In this document: positions 1-11,793 of the stretch, piece by piece
Layout: the number at the start of each line of letters is the position of its first letter
Position numbering within the stretch: position 1 is the stretch's first letter
Assembly (NCBI GenBank): GCA_015227615.1
Contig: JAALGZ010000011.1
Location: 1,178,001 to 1,242,000 of the forward strand
Source of the DNA: Labyrinthula sp. Ha
Taxonomy: Eukaryota; Sar; Bigyra; Labyrinthulida; Labyrinthulaceae
DNA length: 64,000 nucleotides
Direction: 5' to 3'
The notes under the pieces: model-generated
The model's database searches: none
What the model saw: only the letters and a program-made list of their open reading frames with translations
Told to the model about the DNA's origin: nothing
Program-made: the position numbers and the translations under genes

Positions 1-287
1 CTAGATACCTTAAAAAGGGAGGTTACTCGAAGAGAGTAGGTGCAGGTGCTCCAGTGTATATGGCTGCAGTGCTTGAATACCTTGCTGCTGAAATTTTAGA
101 GCTTGCTGGAAATGCTGCTAGAGATCACAAGAAGACGAGAATTACCCCAAGACACATTCAACTTGCAGTTAGAAATGATGAAGAGTTGAATAAACTACTT
201 GGTGGAGTCACAATTGCTTCTGGTGGAGTACTTCCGAATATTCACGCTGTGCTCATGCCAAAGAAAAAAGGAAAAGCTGACAAGTAA
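1..287 (+). CDS. H2A: Histone H2A (3' part, cut by window start)
   Basis: Core nucleosomal histone, partner of H2B. The window opens inside the histone fold: the frame reads [20 protein letters not shown], which is alpha1/loop1 of H2A, then [20 protein letters not shown] (alpha2) and the conserved docking region [13 protein letters not shown]. The tail is short and basic ([10 protein letters not shown]) and has no SQ-E-hydrophobic motif, so it is a canonical H2A rather than H2A.X, and it lacks the H2A.Z signature. About 94 residues are visible; roughly the first 30 lie upstream of the window. The TAA stop is followed 14 bases later by a stem-loop, as in replication-dependent histone genes. 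It is convergent with the H2B gene. Identification is essentially certain. Confidence 0.97.
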   Translation, partial: RYLKKGGYSKRVGAGAPVYMAAVLEYLAAEILELAGNAARDHKKTRITPRHIQLAVRNDEELNKLLGGVTIASGGVLPNIHAVLMPKKKGKADK

Positions 288-301
288 ATCCTTAAGCAAA
301 A

Positions 302-320
302 GGCGTTTTTTCAAAACGCC
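302..320 (+). other. Histone-type 3' stem-loop after H2A
   Basis: A perfect inverted repeat GGCGTTTT / AAAACGCC closes a three-base loop TTC and is followed by ACAGT. Position just after the stop and the shape (GG...CC stem, U-rich loop) match the metazoan-type replication-dependent histone mRNA 3' processing signal. The same element follows H2B and H4 here. I infer that these mRNAs end by stem-loop-directed cleavage. Confidence 0.85.
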
Positions 321-851
321 ACAGTTTGTTCGAAACTACACGCAAACGGGTTCCTGAATTTAATAAAAGAAGATACGGCTGTGTTTAAGTAAGAGTGTAT
401 ATGTATAATAACCTGCAACTTAACTTCGAAGGTGCGATTCAATAAACACTGATTTTACTAAGACGCAAATTTTTGCGCGAGTATAGCAAGACACAAACTA
501 TATAAATTTTTTTACTTAACATTGCGTGATGGCGTTTTCATTGTATTGTCTGATTTCATGGAAAGGAGTGTACGATTTGCTGAGAAACCAGTATCCGGTG
601 GTGTGTTGCCTGGGAAGCATACATTTTCTTCATCTTCTACAGTATTCCTTTCTTGGTGTTGTGAATCCTTTTCTGCACTTAAATTCGGCTTCAAAAAAAT
701 CACCTAAAGATAAAATTGCAGCTTTTCTTGGAACCTATTGGTGATTTAAACTCCTTGCACAGTGAATTTCTGGACTATAACCATAGCTTCAACTAAATAA
801 TTTCTTCCCTAGACAGCTTTTCTTACAACTTGTTTTGTATATTTATACTGT
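321..851. other. Intergenic, between convergent H2A and H2B
   Basis: No gene, RNA or repeat recognised. The short open frames here (about 510-740) have no recognisable motif and overlap on both strands, which suggests chance. Confidence 0.5.
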
Positions 852-870
852 GGCGTTTTGAAAAAACGCC
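852..870 (-). other. Histone-type 3' stem-loop after H2B
   Basis: On the minus strand the sequence is identical to the H2A element, including the trailing ACAGT. It lies 13 bases past the H2B stop codon. Exact conservation between two unrelated coding sequences argues for function. Confidence 0.85.
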
Positions 871-883
871 TTTGGCTTTCCGC

Positions 884-1231
884 CTAAGAACTAAACTTAG
901 TAACAGCTTTGGTTCCTTCAGAAACTGCATGCTTTGCAAGTTCACCTGGAAGAACAAGTCTAACTGCAGTTTGAATCTCTCTTGAGCTTAAAGTCTGCTT
1001 CGAGTTATACTTTCCAAGCTTAGATGATTCAGTGGCAATCCTTTCGAAGACATCGTTAATAAAACTATTCATAATTGACATACTTTTCTTTGATATTCTC
1101 GTCTCTGGGTGTACTTGCTTCAATACTCTCATAATATAAGTGGAGAATGTCTCTTTTCTTCTCTTACTTCTTTTCTTGCCATCAGCTTTTGATGGTCCCT
1201 TTGCTGCTTTCTTACTTGGTGTTTTTGCCAT
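884..1231 (-). CDS. H2B: Histone H2B
   Basis: Complete 115-residue core histone. The N-terminal tail is short and Lys-rich ([20 protein letters not shown]). The fold follows with [20 protein letters not shown], the [19 protein letters not shown] helix and the C-terminal [20 protein letters not shown] helix. Every landmark of H2B is present and the length is usual for a protist H2B. The ATG is the only good start and lies 106 bp from the start of the divergent H4 gene, so both probably share one promoter, as histone pairs often do. A 3' stem-loop follows the stop. Confidence 0.98.
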   Translation of the reverse strand: MAKTPSKKAAKGPSKADGKKRSKRRKETFSTYIMRVLKQVHPETRISKKSMSIMNSFINDVFERIATESSKLGKYNSKQTLSSREIQTAVRLVLPGELAKHAVSEGTKAVTKFSS

Positions 1232-1649
<418 letters not shown>

Positions 1650-1664
1650 GCTTAGCTTATCTTA

Positions 1665-1684
1665 GGCGTTTTTTTCAAAACGCC
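1665..1684 (+). other. Histone-type 3' stem-loop after H4
   Basis: Eight-base-pair stem GGCGTTTT / AAAACGCC with a four-base TTTC loop, followed by ACAGT. The UUUC tetraloop is the canonical loop of animal histone mRNAs. The copies after H2A and H2B have one T fewer. Confidence 0.87.
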
Positions 1685-2691
1685 ACAGTTGCTTAAACTG
1701 CATGAAGCAAGAACAATTACATTAAGACTATAGCAATAAGTTTCGGGAAAACTGGTATGTGAACATTATTTGAACATTGGTTTCATATTGGAAGTTAAGC
1801 TCTACATCGCAGATAGGTTCGTTTCTTATACTCACATCTTCAACAAGAAGAAATTTAATAAACAAAATAGCTTTACCTGCAGTGTGTTTCGACAAGACAA
1901 GACAAAGCACAACCTATTGTGTGAATTCAAGCAAATCTTCCTTCCAGAGATGTTAATATCTTCACTTTGGGTGATGATTATTACTTCAGAAACTTTGTAG
2001 CACAAACTAGTATTTAGAAAAACTTACCAAGTGCAGTACTGGGACAAAAGTTTAAAGTTCGAATTGTATGTATCTATCTCTTAGAAGAACTTTAACTTCT
2101 TTCTAAAGAACCAGAAGTTGTAGGTACCATAAAGGTGATGTTCAAAAATGTTATAAACAATAATTCTGACTAAATTGCTGCTCTGATGTCTCATGTTTCT
2201 TTAGGAAAACTATTTCCGAAACAGTTTATTTAACAACAGAGAAGTTTATATAGAATAAATAATAGAGAGAACTTGATTGCGGCGCGTGTTAGCTAGGAAA
2301 TACAAGAATTAGAAAACAGAGCTAGTTCATTCCTGTATTCTTTACACAAAAATTCGCTTCAACTCTGGATCTAAACAATGCTTCAAGCTAGTCAATGAGA
2401 CCTCAGTACCAAAATCATGTAACAATACCAATAAGATTTTTATCATATTCTACCCTATTGAATAGTTTTAAACAGTAGCTCTACCGGTATAGTACTAAAA
2501 CCTTGTTTCACTACTAATAGTTAAGCAGGATACACGAAAACTATTCTATTCCCAGTATTCCCAAAAAAAAATGATTTTGGTTCTCTTATTTTGAAAGCGG
2601 ACAAACAAAGCAAAATCCCAAATTGATATTTTGTTCGTTTAATTGGTTTAGAAGTGCGCTTTGAGATATTAATCACATCTAGCCGTTTGAG
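1685..2691. other. Intergenic, no gene seen
   Basis: About 1 kb of AT-rich DNA with stops in all frames. It includes the upstream region of the next gene. No repeat or RNA gene recognised. Confidence 0.5.
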
Positions 2692-3816
2692 ATGAATGAA
2701 GTAGGTAGAAATCGATGGAAAGTAAGGGATCAAGGTATGGCAACTAGAACAAGGAAGTTTCGAGAGCCAGCGCCACGAAAGGGGTTGTACAGTGAAGCTT
2801 TGGTTGAGCGGTCATATCGCCGAAACTCGGACTTTTGGGAAAGTAGTAACGAAGAAAGTATTTACTCAGAAACTTTTTCTACAAGGAGGTTGAAATCGAA
2901 GCCGAAGAAGCGTCCAATGGAGCCACCTGAAGGATTTTACTCAATGTTTCATACACCCGTGAACCCTGATGAAAAGCAAGGGGACACCAACAGAAGTGTT
3001 CACCGCTTAGAGTCAGCAGAAGAGGACCAACATCCTGTCCCGGAATTGCCTTACAGGGCACCAGTAAGGAAGAAACGTGAAGGATACTACAATGCTAGGG
3101 AGCAGGTAAGTCTTGCAGAAATGTTTGAAGGAACTATTACAAAATGGAAAACGTTGACACAGAGTGTAAAAATAGATGGGGCGAAGAAGAGTCTTGTTGC
3201 CTTTTATGTTACAGTGAGAAGCAAGAAGACACGTGGACCAGAAGCGTCTCAATATCAAACCTCGATCTACAACAACAGTTCCCGTAAGATAAAGAAGGAA
3301 CGAAAGAAGAAGAAAGTTTGTTGCTGTACGTGCACGAAAGTTCGTTTATATTTGTTTATGGTATTCCTGTTACTGCTAGGAGTGGCTATATTTTTCATTT
3401 TCCCGAGAACACCTGATTTTGAGGCGGATACAGATGGACTTGAATTCGGGAGTGTTAATCTTAGAAGGCTTGAGTTTTCTATTCCTATACTATTAGACAG
3501 TGAAATGTTTATAGATGTAGAATTGACAGATGTAAATACTCGTATTGTATTGGATGGTGGCTTTGAGGTTGTAGCCGATCTGCAAGAACCTATTACTATT
3601 GAATCTCGTTCAGTATCTACTGCTATTTTTGACGTATTAATTGAATTTGCGTTAGATGATGCTGGATTCTCAACTGCTGCATTTGCTTTGGCTTGCCTTA
3701 CAAATAGCCCTTTTCGGGTAGAGGTGTTTAATGATATTGATGTTATTTATCTAGGGATACCTGTTAATTTAAATGATGGTGAACCCCTTGTTATTGAAAT
3801 CGATTGCCCACTTTAG
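2692..3816 (+). CDS. Single-pass membrane protein with FYSMFH and NARE motifs and an LEA2-like outer domain
   Basis: 374 residues, unknown function. A long basic N-terminal half is followed by a Lys-rich stretch and a Cys cluster (CCCTCT), then one membrane segment at about residues 218-240 (RLYLFMVFLLLLGVAIFFIF). The Cys cluster next to the membrane is a plausible palmitoylation site. The C-terminal 130 residues are beta-rich and acidic and weakly recall LEA2/WHy-type domains, which often sit outside such a segment in plant NDR1/HIN1-like proteins. Two N-terminal motifs, EGFYSMFHTP and YYNAREQVSLAE followed by DGAKK, recur in the protein encoded at 9723-11669, so the two are paralogous in part. 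Another ATG at residue 16 could also serve. Topology and the LEA2 link are inferences. Confidence 0.8.
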   Translation: MNEVGRNRWKVRDQGMATRTRKFREPAPRKGLYSEALVERSYRRNSDFWESSNEESIYSETFSTRRLKSKPKKRPMEPPEGFYSMFHTPVNPDEKQGDTNRSVHRLESAEEDQHPVPELPYRAPVRKKREGYYNAREQVSLAEMFEGTITKWKTLTQSVKIDGAKKSLVAFYVTVRSKKTRGPEASQYQTSIYNNSSRKIKKERKKKKVCCCTCTKVRLYLFMVFLLLLGVAIFFIFPRTPDFEADTDGLEFGSVNLRRLEFSIPILLDSEMFIDVELTDVNTRIVLDGGFEVVADLQEPITIESRSVSTAIFDVLIEFALDDAGFSTAAFALACLTNSPFRVEVFNDIDVIYLGIPVNLNDGEPLVIEIDCPL

Positions 3817-5289
3817 TGCTATTTCTTGTTTATGTTGTATTGAGATGTGATTTGAAACTAATAGGTATATTAAATTGGGTTAACCTATAAGTTAGGGAAG
3901 AATAGAGCGTTCTTTTAATCTAAAAGAGAGACAAAGACATGTTATTTCTTGTCTTGATTTTCTTTTGTACTCTACTTTTTTATGAAAAACAAGAGCAACT
4001 CGTAGACGAGAACGTCGTGAACTTTGCAGTTATCTTACCTTTCTATTAGAATGGTTGTTCATGACTGAGGGATGAATAGCATCTACCTCAAAATTTCATA
4101 GAATTCAAATCTTCCTTTAATCGAAAAATCTTCTTTTAAGTTTGCATAGTCCAAGAGTACATTTTAGAAACAACTTTGTCCTAATTCGATCGAATGCTGC
4201 TTTCACCAACGAGTTCAGGAAGGATGTGATTCAAAGTCTGTTTTCTTCCTAATGACCAAGAAGAATGCATATATATCTTACTCAGGTCTATTTTTTAATC
4301 CAGATTTACCGGCAAATGTGGTGACCCTTATTACGCTCATTGTTGGTGCTGACATCCTGGATTATTATTATTAGCTCATAATCACGGTTCAAGGAGCTAA
4401 ACTCCCGCCAAAAAAATTGGGACTCTAGACGAGTTCCTTGTTTTGGATGAGGAAGTATAATTTATGTCATGTAGAATCTGAGGATTTACCATAACAGTTA
4501 ACTAGCAAGATAATCGGTCATTCAGTAAAACTATATTTTTCCTTTTATGATTGTTCACAAAGCTAAAACACTATGGTAATGAATCGACAGTTTAATAAAA
4601 CTCTACCTAAAACCAAAAAATAAAGTCTAGCTGTTATTTAATTTTTCAATGTTGCCAGTGGCAAACTCTGTTTTCATCGGCAAGGAATGTAGACATCCCA
4701 TCATGATAACACAACTGTTCGATAAAATGCGTAGTCTCTTATTGGCTATATAATCTTCGTCTGAAAAATATTAGTTGAAATGAATTAAAGCTTTTTCTAC
4801 GAGTAGATTATTCTCAGCAACTTGTTAACTGGACTTTGAAGAATCTTGTTTTTTCTAAATACTTTGCACTTGAAATTTATAGCAGCTAGTAGGCTTCTCC
4901 ATCCACGCCAATAACACCTTTTCACTAATATTGTTTTTGGTGCGACCTATTCCTAATTCTGTGGTTTCTAGTTTCTGAGAGTATATTTGGTGATCTGATT
5001 CCTGCCCTCCTTAAGTGAAATGAAAAGCTGTTTTCCTGTAGTATAGGGAGTCTCCTTCATTGAAATTCTATAACTCATGTGTAATAATCTGCCGTATTTT
5101 TGCCTTGCTCAATAATGTCTTCAGGCTACTTGCGAAAATTGTTAACAATGGATTGAAGCCCATTAATTGAACATATCCTATCTACCAGGTAGGACTAAAG
5201 GAAAATGTGCAAAAGGTTAGAAAAACAGTAATGTTGTAAAAACACATTGCTGAAGTACTGTAAAAAGATGACAAGGTTAAACTACATGC
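3817..5289. other. Intergenic, no gene seen
   Basis: AT-rich DNA dense in stops, downstream of the membrane-protein gene. Nothing recognised. The LINE relic follows and older parts of it may extend into this stretch. Confidence 0.4.
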
Positions 5290-5830
5290 TTGGATATTAA
5301 AAAAACTATCGATAGTATGGAACTAGACTTCAACCAACCCCCATTTTACGAATAAAATGGCTTTAAACAAATAGGCGATATAATGAAAATCCGTATATAG
5401 CTTGATAGCAATCAAACTGCTGAAGTAACTGAATTTTCTACACATACTCCGCCTCTGAGGGGTGTCTTGAAAGGAATTTCTCTATCTTCGAGAATACTCA
5501 TTCTTTATCTTAACTCCATTATAGAACATGTTCAACACAATACTCTCTTCAACTTAGAACTTAGTAAAATTAAGCTCAACGGCGTTGCCTTCGCTGATGA
5601 TATTGTCGTAGCAAGTCCTGGTCATGGAAATTTAATCAACTTTTTTTTCAAATGCAGAAGATAAGAGATATATCTTGCCTACAATTAAACATGAGTAGGA
5701 AAAAACAATTTTAATTAATCCTTCCTACAAGGTCACTATTAAGATACCTAGCACGGACATAAATTATATTCTGGAACAAGATTCATATGAAAACTTTAAC
5801 AAATGCTTCGGAAGTTAACAATCCCTAACA
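5290..5830 (+). mobile_element. Relic of a LINE-type (non-LTR) reverse transcriptase
   Basis: A broken reverse-transcriptase domain is readable on the plus strand. In order: a TIDSM box near 5300 matching the A/F-DS-V motif; TPPLRGVLKGISLSSRILIL around 5440-5500, matching the RGV-QG-LSP-LF-Y box; GVAFADDIVVAS at about 5580-5620, matching the YADD catalytic box; and beyond it LQLNMS and a YENFNKCFGS tail matching the N-x-KT and F-YLG boxes of LINEs. The boxes come in the correct order and spacing. The frame changes and is interrupted by stops, so the element is dead and old. No endonuclease domain, poly-A tail or target duplication was found, so its ends are not defined. Confidence 0.72.
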
Positions 5831-8800
5831 CATTACCAACACTATCAACCCTGCGAATAAACCCCGAATAGGAATCAGCGGAGGGCTCTGCTAGTAAAAA
5901 AATCAAAACCGCTCATTTAACAGAAGTTTTAACCCCTAAGGGCACCTTATCCTGTAAACGTAAAAGACATGCAACCATCCCAAATTATTTTTATGTTGGA
6001 CTAAAGTCTAACAGTGCTCACATAGATCTTCTTTCCCATTAACAATATATATATATTTTTCGCAGGAAAGGTTAAAGAAACACGGGAAATGTCCTCAATA
6101 TGCTTCTATATACTAGGAAATAAAGTTTAGTACGGTAACAATTATTGTGCTTGCATTATCGTGTCGGAAAATTTTTAATTGAAACCTAAACAATAATTTT
6201 GTGTCCGAACTCAAGTTACTTGAAATAAATAATAATGAAGCTATGGATAACATTAATACTAGCAGCCTTGGAATGGTATAGGACGACTTCAGTACAATAT
6301 AAATCATCAAACAGCACAAAAAAGAAATATTCCGAAGCAATCGAAGATATGATGGAATAAAAATCAAGCAGCACGAAGTACATATCTAAAATAATCTGGC
6401 TCCATAAGAAACCAAACACAGAAATATGGACCAGGCTTACATGTTCTTAGTTTTCACAGAGTAAATATCCCTCCTAAACACGGAACTGGAGCAATAGATT
6501 CAAACAACACAACTTCAGCTCAGGCGCAAGCACTTAAAAAGCATCAATGAGTTGTAGTCTTACCGTCATCCTCTTACCGGCTATCGGAGCAGTCCAAGAG
6601 GTCCATTCCCTTCCTAACCAAAAACACTCCAAAGTCCAGCTAGAGAAATACACCCAGAAACAATATAGTACCTGAGCGGTAATAGCAATCGGTATTCAAG
6701 CTGTTTGTAATGTATATCCCAGCTTATACACACGGGTTACTGCCTGCATAGAATGGAACAGAGAGCGAGAAAAATCTGAGAAATATGAAGTTGTGAGAAC
6801 CCAAGAACAAGCATCCTAATACTCAACTTCTAAGACTATGAACCAACCAGATGCCCCCCCCCCTCCTTCAACGTTTAAGAAGAAATTGAAGCGATAGTGG
6901 AAAACTAAGCAAGTCACTGTACTTTAAAAACTCGCTCTCCGTCATATATCAAACATCATGGTTAGACAAAAGCAAGATACAACTGCGCCGCAGCAAGGTA
7001 TACAGAAGCATCTAACCACCTAGTTATGACCTTATAGAGGTTACCCAGAAGCCTACAGTCACATTTTATATAAAAATGCATAGCCTCTTCCCCCAAGCTA
7101 CTTCCGTCGTATCAGATTATATCATGATGGTTCAAAGAAAGAAGCCTATACCACGAAAATCATCTTCCAACATGAATCATAGCTTCATATCTTCAGAAAC
7201 ACTAAAGTCTCATCTCCTCATGGATATATGTCGAATATCTTGAGCTTTCCTAACTTCCTTTGTGTACTTTGTAATTTCACCTCATTTATCTCAATCTACA
7301 ATGCAGGGTATTGTTATTTGATTTCAAATGAATAAAACTTAAGCAACATTTTGGGAGAATACCAAAGTAATCTTAACCATAGAGTACTCTTTAATGGCAG
7401 GCCAACCAGAACATGAATTCCTATGAAGTAGCCAATCAAGTCTTAATTGAAGACTAAGCATCAATACAGAACAAGACACGATAGTTAACGGGAGCAATTG
7501 AGATCAGGAATGTTGAAGAGGGTATCGTGGAATAGATCAATTACAGTACAGTAGCATTAGTAATGTAACATCGTAACACGTTGGTGAGCTTGTAGGTTGG
7601 GGCTCTGTCCCAACTAAACCTAGAAATAATCACCGTCATAATTAGATTTTCAAGAGAAACTCTTATTTCTAATATCTAGCTAAGCCTTATAACTGAAGTC
7701 GCTCGTATGATATTTGGCAGCAACAGCGATCTAGTAATCTATCTCTAGATTGAGTGCCCTAATTGCATTTTAAAATATCTGTGAGAACTGTTGAAGGGTA
7801 GAACTGTTGTATTGAGAAGATATTTTCTTCAAAAGCGCAAGAATCTATGAATATATGGTTTTAAACGCTTTGAAAACTTAACGGAGAAATCTACTTGAAT
7901 AATGTGTTGATTCATTACTTAGTAATGACTTGAAGTGAAATGAGCTAATGGCTACCAATATGAATTTTTCTCGAGATAGGCAGTTGAAGCTTTTGACACA
8001 AAAATTATAAAATTAGTTTCTTATGGAGAAAACTTCAATAAATTCGAAGTAGTGAACAACGCTTCTTAGGTTCCTTGTTGAGTAACCAAGAAGGGTTCAT
8101 CCTTTTTTTCTGTGGTCTTAGGCTAAAATTGGGTACTTAGTATTACTTCTCAAGGCATATGTAACTTGTCTTAATTCTGTTGTGTTTGAGATAAAAGAAA
8201 GCGTATGGAACTCGACTACCAAAAAAATAACCCAAATTGAACTAATATTCATGGAGGCAAAATACGGACAGTTCTCCTGACTTCCTATTACTGTTAACAG
8301 GTAGCTTTCTTTGGCATCTCCGTTTGATTTTTTCAAAAAAAAATGTCTTATTCCGACGACACTGGAAAAGTGTAATATTCTGAGAATGTGTCTTACAAAA
8401 GCTACGTGAATTTGAATTTAAATTTTTATATTTTGTGGTATTCTAGTTGTTGTGTAGATGATGAGGACAAAATTACTTGTACTCAACGAAATTCCCTGTG
8501 GGATAAATATATTATAGGTTGACTACCCTGAAATAAAGTATCAAACTCGACTTTAACAGCACTCTAAGTTTGTTATTATGCTTAAGCTAACTCTATTATA
8601 TTAGCTATTTTAACTCGTTTAGTTTTGCCTTAAGTCAATATATTTTGTAGCCTTGTTTTATCGGATAAGTTGATTTAGCTGTAATAGCTTGAAACAGCTT
8701 ATACTTTACTTACGGACACCTATAATATACTCTAACTAAATGCTTTACTTAGTTTCTTTTATCTCGAGGCAACGTATGTTTTCCTACTAAGAACTCAACC

Positions 8801-9722
8801 TGTCTGATTTCTGTTGAAATAATTCTATTGTTATGTTGTCTTAGCTTATGGAGAATTTTCCCAATATAAGAGTACTTCACTAATATATACTACCTAAAAC
8901 AAGATCTATTAACTCTTACTCATGGGGTTACCTCTCCTATACATAAAGATTTCTAGTGAATCACTTTTGCGATGCAAGATATCCCCTTGCTTCCTCTTTA
9001 GCTATTAGTTATTTAAGCTTAATATTAGTAACAGATTGCATTCTCGTTGGCTTACTTTCAGATCTTTCTAGTGTACTGCCTCATCCAGTTTGTCATCAGG
9101 AAACTCTCTGTAGCTAAAATTTGCGTACTTTTAAAAAGTAAGCGATATGGCAGATACGATAAATTCCATCTAGAGTCATTTTTCTTCTAGATAAAGATAC
9201 GCTTCTTTTAGGACTCCCATAAAGTCATAATACAAGTAAACTATATAATGACTAAACGTAGTTATATTCTTGTAAAAATCTATCCTTCTGTTGATGCATA
9301 TTTATTATTTTCATCTTTTAAGAACGTAATTCAAAGCCAGTGTCTTTCTTTTTTTGCTTTAAATATTTCTTTTCCATGAAAATAGAACTTCTATAGTGAA
9401 AAAATAGCAACTATATTGAGCGTAACCTTTTCTATTACACTTAAAAGAATATAGTGTAACTATTATATCATTTACAAATAGCAATACGATACTAAGGAGT
9501 TACAACCATAGTTTACGTTTATTATATTTAATGGACCCAGAATACTATTTGTAGTATGCAATAATTTACTATTTCAATACATAAATCCGGGATTAAGGAG
9601 TTCCATGGGCGATCCCAGCAATAGATTAGAATATCGGAACAGACTTCTTGGTACAATAAATATTGAAAGGTATACGAAATTCTCTACAGTTTTAAATAAA
9701 TAATAGATATTTAACTTTTAAT
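5831..9722. other. Intergenic, no gene seen
   Basis: Nearly 3.9 kb without a supportable gene on either strand. Its first part may be further decayed LINE sequence. The last part is the upstream region of the 9723 gene. Confidence 0.4.
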
Positions 9723-11669
9723 ATGGAAGTACAAAAACCTATTAAAAAAAGAAAACGACGAAAGAGAAAAGTTAAAAGAGGAGAAGAGGAAGAAATCAAT
9801 GCCGAAAGGAAGAAGCTTAAGAAACGGGAAAGAAAGAAACATAGACAAAAGAAGAAAAACGTTGAGGCGGAGGAATGGAAATATGAAAAAGAAAGGAAGA
9901 AACATAAACGTAAGAAAAGAAAAGTGAAAATGGAACTAGAAAATACAGAAATTTTTGAAAAGAAAAAAATAAAGAAAAGAGAAAAAAATAAAGACAAATC
10001 CAAGAGGAAAAAACTCAGCAGAACAGAAGAAATGAATACAAAACCTGAGAAAGAAAAATATAAACGCAAAAAGAATAAGAATCGAGAAGAATTTCAAGAT
10101 AAATATGAAAAGAAGAAACTCAGGAAGCAAGAAGAGAAAAAAAAGAAACGCAAAAAGAAAAAAAGAAAAAAGACAAAAAGAGAAGTAGAGCCTGAAGAAC
10201 CAAAGACATCCAAGTCTGAACCTTGGCAACAAAGAATGACAAAGTTATTTTCACCTTTTACAACATACTCTATAAGAGAAAGCCCAGCAAGAATACAACC
10301 ATCACCTTTACAAAGACAAAGTTTTTATTCTATGTTTCATTCTTTTGATAAAGTTGAAAAACAAGAAACTTCAAATAATGATCAACATAAATTAAAAATA
10401 CCATCCGAAGTTGAAATAGAAGAAATTATTGAATATCAGGATGAATATATTCAAGAAGAAGAAATGATAAACAGAGAACAACATATTAAGAACTCACCTT
10501 ATGAAGAAAAAGTAGAAAACAATTTTGAAAATCAATCTAAATCATTTCAACAATTTGGAATCCCAGAAAGTTCTCAATTTGGAGATAATTTACCATATGA
10601 AGTTGAAGAAGAATATAATAATGAATACATGTCTAAATCAGCTCTTGGAGACAAAACTTCAAATAGTACGCAATTTAAACCAAACTTACTTTTTGGTGAT
10701 GAAACACAAAATCAGTTTGAAAATCAATCTAAACAACACCAAGATTTTGGATCTCCAATCAGTAGCCAATCTACAACTAAATCACCATTGAAAGCTGAGC
10801 AACAAACTAGCAAAAAATATCAACCTAAAGCAATACAATCACAAAAATCTCCATACAGCAATCAATATAATTCTTCTTTACCTTTTGAAGATGAAGTAAA
10901 ATATAGCAATGGATACAAGTCTAAATCTGCTCTGGGAATAAAAACTCCAGAAAATTCTCAGTTTAGACTTAATTCACCTTATGAGAAAGGTGCTCAGAAC
11001 AACATTTCGTATCGTAATCAAACTCTTCAAGAAAGTAGAAAACCAAACAGTGTACAATTTGGAAACTACACTTTTCAACAAACAGAAACACCAAAGAGTG
11101 ACAAAAGTCGACCTAGAACACTTCGAAAACTTCTACCAAGTCCAATGAATTCCGTTGTGAGAAAAATGACAAAATCAGAGAGAAGAAAAAAATTTAATGC
11201 AAGAGAAGCGGTAAGTCTTTCTGAGCAGTGGAATATATTTGTTTCAAATTTCAAATCTTTTGTAACAAGATTACGACAGGATGGACCAAAGAAGACATTT
11301 TCTACACTTTATACACCAAAGAAGAATACTCCAGTATCTCAACCTTCTCCAATCTTCAATCCTAATCAAATCAATCCTATTAATCAAACTTCTCCAATCT
11401 ACAGCCCTGAGCTAAATAATTTTGTAACTGAGGCATCTCCAATTTATAGTCCTAGACAAAGTAATCCAACAGAAAAAGGTTTTCCAATTTTTAGTCCTAG
11501 ACAGAGTAATCCAGGATTTCAAGGCTCTAGAAATTTTGCGCAACCAACTGCAGATTCTCCAAGATTTCAGGAACAAGTTGAGGTGTATTCTTTACCAAAG
11601 AGTCAATTTAGACCTCGAACATCTGCACCACCTTCGAGAAATAGTTATGCTTCCTCCACATGGTCTTAA
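9723..11669 (+). CDS. Soluble charged repeat protein, partial paralogue of the 2692-3816 protein
   Basis: 648 residues with no signal peptide or membrane segment. Residues 1 to about 160 are an extreme Lys/Arg/Glu block, probably helical or coiled-coil and possibly nuclear. The middle is Gln/Ser/Asn-rich with imperfect internal repeats (SKSALGDKT and SKSALGIKT; NFENQSKSFQQFG and QFENQSKQHQDFG). RQSFYSMFHSF lies at about 200 and KKFNAREAVSLSEQ plus DGPKK at about 495-525. Both motifs also occur, in the same order, in the membrane protein at 2692-3816. The C-terminal part (about 541-600) repeats SPIYSPRQSNP-like units, which superficially recall the YSPTSPS repeats of RNA polymerase II. Function is unknown. 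It is convergent with the aminotransferase gene. Confidence 0.82.
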   Translation: MEVQKPIKKRKRRKRKVKRGEEEEINAERKKLKKRERKKHRQKKKNVEAEEWKYEKERKKHKRKKRKVKMELENTEIFEKKKIKKREKNKDKSKRKKLSRTEEMNTKPEKEKYKRKKNKNREEFQDKYEKKKLRKQEEKKKKRKKKKRKKTKREVEPEEPKTSKSEPWQQRMTKLFSPFTTYSIRESPARIQPSPLQRQSFYSMFHSFDKVEKQETSNNDQHKLKIPSEVEIEEIIEYQDEYIQEEEMINREQHIKNSPYEEKVENNFENQSKSFQQFGIPESSQFGDNLPYEVEEEYNNEYMSKSALGDKTSNSTQFKPNLLFGDETQNQFENQSKQHQDFGSPISSQSTTKSPLKAEQQTSKKYQPKAIQSQKSPYSNQYNSSLPFEDEVKYSNGYKSKSALGIKTPENSQFRLNSPYEKGAQNNISYRNQTLQESRKPNSVQFGNYTFQQTETPKSDKSRPRTLRKLLPSPMNSVVRKMTKSERRKKFNAREAVSLSEQWNIFVSNFKSFVTRLRQDGPKKTFSTLYTPKKNTPVSQPSPIFNPNQINPINQTSPIYSPELNNFVTEASPIYSPRQSNPTEKGFPIFSPRQSNPGFQGSRNFAQPTADSPRFQEQVEVYSLPKSQFRPRTSAPPSRNSYASSTWS

Positions 11670-11793
11670 GAAAGACTACTGCTTGTTTTATTCAAATATT
11701 GTGTTTTTTAGATATATATTTTATATTTAAAGTTTTCTGTGTAGAAAACAAAGAGAAAAATGATAATTCTTTAAATGTTTTTTTGCTTCATAC

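Noticed and set aside
9692-10232. Long minus-strand Phe/Ser/Leu-rich open frames
   Set aside because: They are the antisense of the Lys/Arg/Glu-rich block (AAG/GAA codons) of the 9723 gene and have no motif of their own.
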